NCBI GenBank assembly: GCA_012965455.1
Contig: DTSG01000036.1
Coordinates: 1-5,679 of the forward strand
DNA: 5,679 nt
Source of the DNA: Planctomycetaceae bacterium
Lineage (GTDB): Bacteria; Planctomycetota; Planctomycetia; Pirellulales; Pirellulaceae
Direction of reading: 5' to 3'
Shown: positions 1-5,679 of the stretch, piece after piece
How positions within the stretch are numbered: the first letter of the stretch is position 1
Layout: each line of letters begins with the position of its first letter
Made by a program: the position numbers and the translations under genes
Notes under the pieces: generated by a model
Databases searched by the model: none
Told to the model about the DNA's origin: nothing
The model's input: only the letters and a program-made list of their open reading frames with translations

Positions 1-236
1 CGGTTTTTGAAATGCATGAGGTTTATCGGCGGCGCTAGCGAATAAGTAAACTGCCGAAATGAGCGTTGGGTTTGTTGGTCGAGCGTGATTTCAATGGGGT
101 GGTTGAATTTGGCAGTCAATAGTTCAGAACACGTGTTGGCTGCTTCGGCAAACAATCGCTGTAAACCAGCAAGAGCTTCGTGCCCGATTTCCGCTGCGGA
201 GGTATTAATTTGTTCTGGAGTGTTTAAATCTTGCAT
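1..236 (-). CDS. Partial protein resembling the FliM middle domain (C-terminus outside window)
   Basis: The frame opens with ATG at 236-234 and stays open for 78 codons to the left edge, so only the N-terminus is visible. AAGGA lies about 10 nt upstream, and the in-frame stop at 287-285 leaves no earlier ATG. Residues 20-77 read as an amphipathic helix (ALAGLQRLFAEAANTCSELL) followed by a strand (PIEITL) and then F-x-x-F-x-Y-S-L-x-x-P-x-N-L-M-H-F-K. By eye this follows the FliM pattern, in which a helix (LQ..ERFA....) precedes a strand, then 'F...LP.PTNL..I..KPL'. FliM belongs to the flagellar C-ring and binds CheY. The FliM N-terminal CheY-binding motif (EIDxLL) and the linker after it are absent, so this could be a short FliM/FliN/CheC-like protein or something unrelated. 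The gene starts 48 nt after proA and may be co-transcribed with it. The reading frame is well supported; the family assignment is tentative. Confidence 0.5.
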   Translation of the reverse strand, partial: MQDLNTPEQINTSAAEIGHEALAGLQRLFAEAANTCSELLTAKFNHPIEITLDQQTQRSFRQFTYSLAPPINLMHFKN

Positions 237-284
237 AAGATATCCGTCCTTGGATGAAGTTGCGCGATTAAATGTATGCCCGTT

Positions 285-1556
285 TTAGCCTCGAATATGC
301 CCAGTGCCTGTAGCAATGTACTTATAAGTGGTCAATTCCTGCAACCCACATGGCCCGCGAGCATGAAATTTGTCGGTACTGATTCCAATTTCAGCACCTA
401 AACCGAATTCACCGCCATCGTTAAAACGCGTGCTGGCGTTGATCATGACAGCCGAACTATCAATCGCTCTAGAAAATAGGCTTGCCGCTGCTTCGTCATC
501 CGTTACGATTGCTTCGGTATGTCCAGAACTATACAGATTTATGTGTTTTATTGCACTGTCAACATTTTCAACGACTTTGATCGAAATTTCTGGTCCTAAG
601 AACTCGCGACCGTAATCTTCGTCCGTCGCAATGATTGCGTCCGGTACTATTTCACACGTGAGCGAGTCGCCATGGATGGTGATACCGTGTTGCAGCAATG
701 CTTGAGCGATTACTGGAATAGCTTCCGCGGCAACTTGCTCGTGAATAACCAAGGATTCACAGGCATTACACACGCCCATTCGCTGGCATTTCGAATTGAC
801 AATGATATCGACAGCCATTTGAAGATTGGCGTGCTGGTCGACATAGACGTGGCAGTTTCCGGCAAAGTGTTTCATCACGGGCATTTTCGCTTCGGCGACA
901 ACGCGGTGGATCAATCCCGCGCCACCTCGAGGAATCGCGACATCGATGCAGTCACTTTGTTGCAGCAAAAATCCGACGGCGTCACGGTCCGTGGTGGACA
1001 CTAACTGTAACGAATGTTCGGGGATACCGACGTCGGCAGCGACTTTGATTAGTACATCAACAATCGCTTTGCTGGAATGAGCGGCTTCTTTGCCACCGCG
1101 CAGAATAACGGCATTGCCACTTTTAAGACAAATAGCAGCCGCATCAGCCGTGACGTTGGGTCGAGATTCATAAATGAAAAACACAACACCCAAGGGAACG
1201 CGGATTTTGGTGACTTCGAGTCCGTTAGGTCGCACTGATGATGAGATTGTTTCTCCCACCGGGTCGGGTAATAACGCAATGGCTTCTAGTGCAGTTGCAA
1301 TTGACTCTACCCGCTCGTCGTCCAATGATAAGCGGTCGACCTGAGCGTCGCTTAGTTCAAAACCGGGAGCGGCTGCGATGTCCAGTGCGTTAGCGGCTAA
1401 GATCGCAGCTACGTTTTCTCGAATCGCTAGCGCACTTTGGTCTAGCCAGTGATTACGCAAGTCTGTTGAACATAACTGCAGTGCGGCTGAAGCTTGCTTG
1501 GCGTTTTGGGCAATGGTGCTGCAATAGGTACTTAATGTACTGTGATCCTCAGACAT
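285..1556 (-). CDS. proA: Gamma-glutamyl phosphate reductase (glutamate-5-semialdehyde dehydrogenase)
   Basis: ProA reduces gamma-glutamyl phosphate to glutamate-5-semialdehyde with NADPH. This is the second step of proline synthesis from glutamate and takes place in the cytoplasm. The 423-residue length is normal for the family, which belongs to the aldehyde dehydrogenase fold. Numbering from the ATG: residues 119-133 carry the conserved IRVPLGV...YESRPNVT block; 147-157 GNAVILRGGKE is the nucleotide-binding region; 257-266 CQRMGVCNAC holds the expected catalytic Cys263, with a second Cys266 nearby. Residues 329-350 fit the ProA signature V-x5-A-x2-H-I-x2-Y-[GS]-S-x-H-T-E-x-I, and 378-389 FNDGGEFGLGAE is the usual C-terminal block. 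A GTG directly before the ATG (1559-1557) is an alternative start; GGAAAG lies 7 nt before the GTG and 10 nt before the ATG. No proB is present here, so the partner glutamate 5-kinase must be encoded elsewhere. The gene appears intact. Confidence 0.97.
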   Translation of the reverse strand: MSEDHSTLSTYCSTIAQNAKQASAALQLCSTDLRNHWLDQSALAIRENVAAILAANALDIAAAPGFELSDAQVDRLSLDDERVESIATALEAIALLPDPVGETISSSVRPNGLEVTKIRVPLGVVFFIYESRPNVTADAAAICLKSGNAVILRGGKEAAHSSKAIVDVLIKVAADVGIPEHSLQLVSTTDRDAVGFLLQQSDCIDVAIPRGGAGLIHRVVAEAKMPVMKHFAGNCHVYVDQHANLQMAVDIIVNSKCQRMGVCNACESLVIHEQVAAEAIPVIAQALLQHGITIHGDSLTCEIVPDAIIATDEDYGREFLGPEISIKVVENVDSAIKHINLYSSGHTEAIVTDDEAAASLFSRAIDSSAVMINASTRFNDGGEFGLGAEIGISTDKFHARGPCGLQELTTYKYIATGTGHIRG

Positions 1557-1603
1557 CACGTTGTCGCTTTCCGTGTAAGTTTGGTTGTTGGGCTACTACC
1601 AGA

Positions 1604-1632
1604 ATTTTCATGCAATTCTAGATTGCCGTCAA
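1604..1632 (-). promoter_or_regulatory. Candidate proA promoter with a dyad in its spacer
   Basis: Read on the minus strand, TTGACG (1632-1627) is followed after 17 nt by GAAAAT (1609-1604). These match the sigma70 -35 and -10 consensus at 5/6 and 4/6 positions, and the pair lies about 48 nt upstream of the proA ATG. The spacer contains an inverted repeat GCAAT-5 nt-ATTGC (1612-1626) that could be a small operator. This would let proA be transcribed separately from folP. It is a pattern match only. Confidence 0.35.
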
Positions 1633-1661
1633 CTCGACTATCTTAGGTTACCCTTGTTTGC

Positions 1662-1683
1662 GGGCAGCCACTGGGGGCTGCCC
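1662..1683. repeat. GC-rich palindromic hairpin between folP and proA (REP-like)
   Basis: GGGCAGCC (1662-1669) and GGCTGCCC (1676-1683) form a perfect 8-bp stem around the 6-nt loop ACTGGG. The hairpin begins about 29 nt after the folP stop. Neither strand has a T-run after the stem, so it is not a classical intrinsic terminator. A competing pairing exists: GGGGGC (1673-1678) can pair with GCCCCC (1700-1705). On the minus strand the element reads GTAGGGGCAGCCCCCAGTGG followed by CTGCCC, which resembles dispersed GTAGGGGC...GCCC palindromes that I recall from several environmental bacterial genomes. That family assignment is from memory. It may limit read-through or stabilise the folP mRNA end. 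Confidence 0.55.
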
Positions 1684-1711
1684 CTACATGGATATCGCGG
1701 CCCCCGTTGTA

Positions 1712-2572
1712 TCAAATCTCGGCAGTCGATTCGAAGAACATCGTTAAAGCTCGCTGTACTTCGGCTACGTCGTGCACTCGGAGAATTTGCACGCCTTGTA
1801 ACGCTAATGCGATTGAGGTACCGATCGTACCCGACGTGCGTTCACATTCGCGGTCATTCAACACGTGAGCGATAAATCCTTTGCGTGAATGCCCCACGAG
1901 TAGCGGAGCGCCAAGTGCATGAAACTGATGGCATGACTTTAATAATTGCAGGTTGTGTTGATGTGATTTACCAAAACCGATGCCCGGGTCAAGGCAAATT
2001 CGGGATTGCTCGATACCCTGCTCGATAAGTTGATCTAAGCGGCCCTGTAAGTACTCGTGGATTTCAGTGATGACATCGTCGTATTGTGGATCGTCTTGCA
2101 TAGTTTGTGGAGTGCCCTGCATATGCATTACACACACGCCAACGTTGGTACTAGCTGCCACGCCAGGCATTTCTGAATCGTTTGTGAGCCCTGTCACGTC
2201 ATTGATAATTTCAGCTCCGGCATCAATAGCCGCTCGCGCTACTGCTGCACTGCTAGTATCGATTGAAATGGGAACCGTTGTTTGTTTTGCTAGTAGTTCA
2301 ATGACGGGTATGACGCGGTTAAGTTCTTCTGGCGTTGAAACTTCCGCGGCATAGGGACGCGTGCTCTCACCGCCAATGTCCAAAATGGTTGCGCCGTCGT
2401 CCGCTAGCTGCAATGCATGGTCGACGGCCGCGGCGGCATTGTCAAATTGCCCACCATCGGAAAAGCTATCGGGCGTAACGTTGACGATTCCCATCAAGGC
2501 AGGTTGGCTGGAAAACTCAATGCGCCGCTTATGCAATTGCCAATATGATGCTCGCTGTGATGTGTCGTTCAT
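1712..2572 (-). CDS. folP: Dihydropteroate synthase
   Basis: DHPS condenses 6-hydroxymethyl-7,8-dihydropterin pyrophosphate with p-aminobenzoate to give 7,8-dihydropteroate. It acts in cytoplasmic folate synthesis and is the target of sulfonamides. From the ATG at 2572 the protein has 286 residues, normal for this TIM-barrel family. All diagnostic blocks are present: GIVNVTPDSFSDGG at 28-41 (loop 1, Asn31), DIGGESTRP at 65-73 (loop 2), Asp105 in SIDT, Asn124-Asp125, MHMQG at 149-153, DPGIGFGK at 195-202, GHSRKGF at 227-233 (Lys231) and RVHD at 265-268 (Arg265, His267). These correspond to the pterin- and pABA-site residues of characterised DHPS enzymes. A TTG at 2614 would add 14 residues, but it has no ribosome site and the extension does not look like the family, so the ATG is preferred even though its own Shine-Dalgarno is not evident. 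The gene follows ald by 60 nt and is probably co-transcribed with it. It looks functional. Confidence 0.97.
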   Translation of the reverse strand: MNDTSQRASYWQLHKRRIEFSSQPALMGIVNVTPDSFSDGGQFDNAAAAVDHALQLADDGATILDIGGESTRPYAAEVSTPEELNRVIPVIELLAKQTTVPISIDTSSAAVARAAIDAGAEIINDVTGLTNDSEMPGVAASTNVGVCVMHMQGTPQTMQDDPQYDDVITEIHEYLQGRLDQLIEQGIEQSRICLDPGIGFGKSHQHNLQLLKSCHQFHALGAPLLVGHSRKGFIAHVLNDRECERTSGTIGTSIALALQGVQILRVHDVAEVQRALTMFFESTAEI

Positions 2573-2632
2573 GATGAATCTGATTGTAACTAGTATAGGG
2601 CTCCCAGTCGTCAACGCGATCTGCTGACAGCA

Positions 2633-3733
2633 CTATATATCTTCTTGTAAGGGCAAATCCAAAGCGCCGGCAACGGCGGCATTGGTGACAGATCCCTGAT
2701 GCACATTGACCGCTTCACGAATCGGTGCAAATTGAGCTGCCGCAGGTACAATTCCATGATTTGCAATTTTGATTGCCCAAGGTAACGTGACATTACACAA
2801 GGCAAATGTGCTAGTCCGTCCCACGGCACCAGGCATGTTCGTCACGCAATAATGGACAACACCTTCTTCTAAGAATGTTGGTTCGCTGTGTGTCGTGGGG
2901 CGAGAAGTCTCGACGCATCCGCCTTGGTCGACAGCAACGTCGATAATCACACTGCCCGCTTTCATTAGTTTCAAATCTTCGGCACTGACAAGTTGTGGCG
3001 CTTTGGCGCCAGGAATCAAGACTGCTCCGATGACCAAATCAGCTAATGGCAATTGTTGTCGAATGACATGGCGATCGCTGAATAACACATTAACGTTGGC
3101 GGGCATCACATCATCGAGATACCTCAATCGATCCATATTGATATCAAGGATCGTAACATCAGCTTGAAAACCTGCTGCAATTCGAGCAGCATTGGCGCCA
3201 ACGATACCGCCACCGAGAATTAAAATATGGGCAGGGGGTACGCCAGGTACGCCACCTAACAAGATGCCTCTTCCCATTTGTGGTTTTTCCAGATATTTGG
3301 CACCTTCTTGCACGGACATTCGTCCAGCGACTTCGCTCATTGGTGTCAGCAACGGTAATCGCCCGTTCTCATCTTTTAACGTTTCATAAGCGACACAGGT
3401 TGCCCCTGATTGCATCATGGCTTGAGTGAGATCTGGACTCGCTGCAAAGTGGAAATAAGTGAAAATGATTTGGCCCGTTCGGATCTTTTCCCACTCCGCT
3501 GGTTGCGGTTCTTTGACCTTGATGATCATTTCAGCACGTTCAAACAAATCGTCGACGGTAACCATCTCGGCACCATGTTGCAGATACTCGTGGTCCGAGA
3601 TTCCGGAGCCGAGCCCGGCATTAGGTTCTACGAGAACCGTGTGTCCGCAGCGGATAAGCTCTTCGACTCCAACAGGCAGTATTGCCACACGATATTCATC
3701 GTGAAGCGTTTCACATGGTACACCAATGATCAT
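2633..3733 (-). CDS. ald: Alanine dehydrogenase (NAD-dependent)
   Basis: Ald catalyses reversible oxidative deamination of L-alanine to pyruvate and ammonium with NAD+. It is a cytoplasmic hexameric enzyme in the family that also includes the N-terminal part of PntA. The 366-residue length is close to the usual ~370. The start MIIGVP is typical. Arg15 (EYRVAI), Lys74 (KVKEP) and His95 (FTYFHFAA) occupy the pyruvate-binding and catalytic positions, and Asp269 (VAVDQGGC) is the second catalytic residue. PLLTPMSEVAGRMS (127-140) and GILLGGVPGV (156-165) are family blocks. The Rossmann motif GGGIVGANAA lies at 174-183, with Asp197 in TILD at the strand end expected for NAD preference. ADLVIGAVLIPGAKAP (231-246) and NMPGAVGRTST (299-309) complete the match; Gly305 replaces the more common Pro. 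No clear Shine-Dalgarno precedes the ATG. It is the first gene of the minus-strand group, divergent from the secreted haem protein. Confidence 0.97.
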   Translation of the reverse strand: MIIGVPCETLHDEYRVAILPVGVEELIRCGHTVLVEPNAGLGSGISDHEYLQHGAEMVTVDDLFERAEMIIKVKEPQPAEWEKIRTGQIIFTYFHFAASPDLTQAMMQSGATCVAYETLKDENGRLPLLTPMSEVAGRMSVQEGAKYLEKPQMGRGILLGGVPGVPPAHILILGGGIVGANAARIAAGFQADVTILDINMDRLRYLDDVMPANVNVLFSDRHVIRQQLPLADLVIGAVLIPGAKAPQLVSAEDLKLMKAGSVIIDVAVDQGGCVETSRPTTHSEPTFLEEGVVHYCVTNMPGAVGRTSTFALCNVTLPWAIKIANHGIVPAAAQFAPIREAVNVHQGSVTNAAVAGALDLPLQEDI

Positions 3734-3858
3734 GGTTAGGGTCTCGTGTTTAAGAGTGGGAACGAAAGAGAAAATAGCAGAGGGTTGTGGTTAATGCGAC
3801 TATTGTTTAGGTAACTCTGAAATTCTGCAACCGTTTCATCGTGAAAGTTATGGATTTA

Positions 3859-3891
3859 TATATAGAGGCTAACACGGACCGTTAATGTCAA
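3859..3891 (-). promoter_or_regulatory. Weak candidate promoter for ald
   Basis: On the minus strand a perfect TTGACA (3891-3886) lies upstream of TATATA (3864-3859). The 21-nt spacing is longer than the ideal 17, so the pair is doubtful. A start here would give a 5' leader of about 120 nt before the ald ATG. The TTGACA box occupies nearly the same bases as the -35 of the opposing promoter, so the two could compete for polymerase. Confidence 0.25.
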
Positions 3892-3914
3892 TCCGAATCG
3901 TGATTTGTTATAAT
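3885..3914 (+). promoter_or_regulatory. Sigma70-type extended -10 promoter for the secreted haem protein gene
   Basis: A perfect TATAAT (3909-3914) is preceded by TG at 3906-3907, giving an extended -10. ATGTCA (3885-3890) sits 18 nt upstream and matches the -35 consensus at 4 of 6 positions. The predicted start near 3921 leaves a leader of about 27 nt before the ATG at 3948. No Shine-Dalgarno is visible in that leader, which is A/T-rich. Nothing else in the 214-nt divergent region (3734-3947) could be supported apart from the weak minus-strand candidate. Confidence 0.6.
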
Positions 3915-3947
3915 GTGTTTTTAATTAACCCAGTGACAATAAATACT

Positions 3948-5679
3948 ATGCCAAAATCGCTATTCTGTTTTCTGTTAATTGTTTTTTTAGTTCATCCGCT
4001 AGCTGCTTCCGCGGATGAACCGACTGATATTTTTGCACGCGATAATCTCGTTGCTTGGTGCATTGTTCCCTTTGACGGTAAGCAGCGTGGACCGGCTGAG
4101 CGCGCGGCAATGTGTGCCAAACTGGGCATTAAGCGGATTGCTTATGATTGGCGTGCGGAACATGTCGCTACATTTGAAGAGGAAATCCTCGAATACAAAA
4201 AGCACGGACTAGAATATTTTGCCTTTTGGGCCGTTCATGAAGAAGCATTTAAGCTCTTTGAAAAACACAAACTCTCTCCTCAAATTTGGTTCATGTTGCC
4301 GCAACCGCCGGACGGCACTCAGGCTCAGCGCGTCAAAATAGCAGCGGAAAGCCTGTTATCTTTATTAGCTCGAGCCAAGGCAATGGAAAGTAAGGTTGGT
4401 ATATATAACCATGGTGGCTGGTCTGGCGAACCAGAGAATATGGTGGCGGTTTGTAACTACCTGCAGCAACACCATGAAATCACAAACGTTGGTATCGTCT
4501 ATAACCAGCATCATAGCCACCATCGCATCGATGACTTTGACGCTGTGCTTAAGATGCTCAAGCCCCACTTGCTGTGCCTTAACCTTAACGGCATGACGCG
4601 CGGCGGCGCCGCGAATGGTCGCAAAATCCTGCCATTGGGTGTGGACGTACTTGATGTAAAGCTGCTGAGGCTAATCCGCGATTCTCAGTACGATGGCCCG
4701 ATCGGAATTATTGGCCACACGCAAGACGACGTTGAACAACGGCTCTTAGATAACCTTGAAGGGCTCGATTGGATTCGTCCTCAACTCGATGGAAAACCGG
4801 CTACGAAACGTCCACCCTTACGAACGCCGATTCCGCCGTTGAAAGAAACGCCAGACGTCAAATCTGCTGGTGTGAATGTGGACTTGCCGCCGGATACTCA
4901 ACGACTGGGTGCAGTTGGTGACTATTCCGTGCAGCTTGTTAATCAATTGCTAGTGAAAGCTAAGCTGCAGGGTGATGCGGCTCGAGGAATGATGTTGTTT
5001 GCGGATAGTAAAACAGCATGTTTGAATTGTCACAAGTTAGGTGAGATCGGTGGTACGGTCGGTCCGGCGTTTAGTAAACTTGGGCAAGAACGCAAACCTG
5101 CTGAAATAGTTGAATCGATGTTGTGGCCCAAACGCGTGGTCAAGCCGGAGTTTGAAGCACATGAGGTTTTGACCGTTAATGGCAGGGTACTTAGTGGCTA
5201 TGTGAAACCACACGGTGATGATGCGATTGAATTGCATGACCCCAGTCGAGACATTGATCAGCATTTGATTATTCCGCTACGCGACATCGAGGCGACGCGA
5301 AAAACGGGCACGCTGATGCCTGAGAATTTATTAGCAGCGTCCACCTATCAACAACTCTTTGATTTGATTCGTTTTGTAACGGAACTGGGAACGCCCCAAG
5401 GAATCCCGCTGGCGGAAATAGAACCTGTACTCAAACATGCACTCGTACACACCCACGGTCCGGCGTTGTTTGAAATCACACAGGAGCCGCTTGATAAGGC
5501 AGCGAATCCGTATTGGCAAGCGGACGTTAATCGTGACCGGATTTATGATTTTTATGCGAAGGAAGCTGCGTTGAAATTTCCCATCTACGACCCACGGCGA
5601 ATCGTGATAAATATTTCCATTAATTTCATAGACAAAGACAATTCGGTCACCATTGCGATAGAACCCTCGATACTTCTCT
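3948..5679 (+). CDS. Secreted TIM-barrel/cytochrome c-like fusion protein (partial; last ~36 codons probably not native)
   Basis: The frame is open for 577 codons and cut by the right edge. Residues 1-22 form a signal peptide: Lys3, hydrophobic FCFLLIVFLV, and a likely cleavage after ASA22. Residues about 30-283 resemble the sugar phosphate isomerase/epimerase (xylose isomerase-like) TIM barrel, with IYNHGGWSGEPEN (152-164), IVYNQHHSHH (183-192) and ILPLGVDVLDVKLL (227-240). A Pro-rich linker covers about 284-315. Residues about 341-480 match the Planctomycete haem-binding domain (TIGR02603 type): CLNCH at 358-362 for covalent haem c, GGTVGPAFSKLG after it, and LMPENL with Met457 as possible distal ligand. 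NRDRIYDFYAKEA (528-540) begins a C-terminal region common in such proteins. After residue ~541 the sequence (ALKFPIYDPRR...) no longer fits and becomes Ile/ATA-rich, which coincides with the inverted segment described separately. It probably acts outside the cytoplasmic membrane and needs cytochrome c maturation. Substrate unknown; sugar-related redox is only a guess. Start chosen for the signal peptide and the promoter just upstream. Confidence 0.88.
   Translation, partial: MPKSLFCFLLIVFLVHPLAASADEPTDIFARDNLVAWCIVPFDGKQRGPAERAAMCAKLGIKRIAYDWRAEHVATFEEEILEYKKHGLEYFAFWAVHEEAFKLFEKHKLSPQIWFMLPQPPDGTQAQRVKIAAESLLSLLARAKAMESKVGIYNHGGWSGEPENMVAVCNYLQQHHEITNVGIVYNQHHSHHRIDDFDAVLKMLKPHLLCLNLNGMTRGGAANGRKILPLGVDVLDVKLLRLIRDSQYDGPIGIIGHTQDDVEQRLLDNLEGLDWIRPQLDGKPATKRPPLRTPIPPLKETPDVKSAGVNVDLPPDTQRLGAVGDYSVQLVNQLLVKAKLQGDAARGMMLFADSKTACLNCHKLGEIGGTVGPAFSKLGQERKPAEIVESMLWPKRVVKPEFEAHEVLTVNGRVLSGYVKPHGDDAIELHDPSRDIDQHLIIPLRDIEATRKTGTLMPENLLAASTYQQLFDLIRFVTELGTPQGIPLAEIEPVLKHALVHTHGPALFEITQEPLDKAANPYWQADVNRDRIYDFYAKEAALKFPIYDPRRIVINISINFIDKDNSVTIAIEPSILL
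3990..4020. repeat. Perfect 10-bp inverted repeat in the signal-peptide codons
   Basis: GTTCATCCGC (3990-3999) and GCGGATGAAC (4011-4020) are exact reverse complements separated by 11 nt. The stem would form in the mRNA over codons 15-25, across the signal peptide end and cleavage site. A T-run (3982-3988) lies before, not after, the stem, so it is not a terminator for plus-strand transcription. It could slow translation, or be a protein-binding site about 70 nt downstream of the predicted transcription start. Confidence 0.6.
5571..5678 (-). other. Apparently inverted gene fragment (C-terminal region of a haem-domain protein read backwards)
   Basis: Reading the minus strand from 5678 gives 36 open codons that include YRGFYRNGDRIVFVYEI and then HDSPWVVDGKFQR. 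From memory, Planctomycete haem-domain proteins of the same kind as the plus-strand gene contain a segment of the form GFYRxGxRVVFSYxxG...DxPWVEDGKFxR, well downstream of their NRDRIYDFYAKEA segment. Here it follows immediately and on the opposite strand. The switch lies at or next to the 8-bp palindrome GAAATTTC (5573-5580). The minus frame stays open further left, but that part overlaps the well-matched plus-strand coding region and looks like shadow. It could be an assembly or amplification fold-back, a true inversion, or a fragment of a second paralogue facing the first. Confidence 0.6.

Noticed and set aside
672..1004. Open plus-strand frame of about 110 codons opposite proA
   Set aside because: It lies wholly antisense to the well-matched proA coding region, has no recognisable domain or ribosome site, and is best explained as a shadow frame.
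1662..1683. Intrinsic terminator for folP
   Set aside because: The stem is strong, but neither strand carries a T-run after it; listed instead as a palindromic repeat.
2573..2614. Extended folP N-terminus starting at TTG 2614
   Set aside because: There is no Shine-Dalgarno, the added 14 residues do not look like DHPS, and the ATG at 2572 gives the usual family length.
2591..2614. Promoter for folP using TTGACG (2614-2609) with TATACT or TACAAT
   Set aside because: The spacings are 11 and 20 nt, neither close to 17, so the pair is not convincing.
3410..3739. Open plus-strand frame of about 109 codons opposite the N-terminal part of ald
   Set aside because: It is antisense to clearly conserved Ald residues, including the catalytic Arg15, Lys74 and His95 region, and has no recognisable family.
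5331..5519. Separate minus-strand gene continuing left from the right-edge fragment
   Set aside because: The frame is open, but the plus strand here encodes the well-matched haem domain end and downstream region, and the minus translation is basic and without family features.
1..5679. CRISPR array, tRNA, rRNA, insertion sequence or toxin-antitoxin locus
   Set aside because: I saw no spaced direct repeats, cloverleaf, transposase motif, terminal repeats with target duplication, or small paired genes.

Overview
The window looks like chromosomal DNA from a Planctomycetota bacterium, or a close relative in the PVC group. The main reason is the plus-strand gene on the right. It encodes a secreted protein whose CXXCH haem-binding region has the layout I associate with the Pirellula/Verrucomicrobium-type family, joined to a sugar-isomerase-like TIM barrel. 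Weak or absent Shine-Dalgarno sites before most genes and moderate GC content fit this but do not prove it.

Layout. Positions 1-3733 hold four minus-strand genes, in transcription order: alanine dehydrogenase (ald), dihydropteroate synthase (folP), gamma-glutamyl phosphate reductase (proA), and the first 78 codons of a gene cut by the left edge that resembles the middle domain of flagellar switch protein FliM. The gaps are 60 nt (ald-folP), 155 nt (folP-proA, containing a strong GC hairpin and a possible proA promoter) and 48 nt (proA to the FliM-like gene). Positions 3734-3947 are a divergent intergenic region with a good plus-strand sigma70-type promoter and a weaker minus-strand candidate whose -35 overlaps it. 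From 3948 to the right edge runs one large plus-strand gene: signal peptide, TIM barrel, linker, cytochrome c-like domain, and the start of a further C-terminal region.

Function. The minus-strand genes are housekeeping: alanine/pyruvate interconversion, folate synthesis and proline synthesis. They share no single pathway. The plus-strand protein is predicted to be exported and to carry covalent haem. Its substrate is unknown.

The most notable anomaly is at the right end. From about 5571 the plus frame stops looking like its family, while the opposite strand (5678 down to about 5571) encodes 36 residues that look like a segment expected about 100-150 residues further along this same kind of protein. 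The switch falls at an 8-bp palindrome. The last ~108 bases therefore look inverted relative to the rest, by assembly or amplification chimera or by a real inversion. I found no RNA genes, CRISPR arrays, insertion sequences or defence systems.
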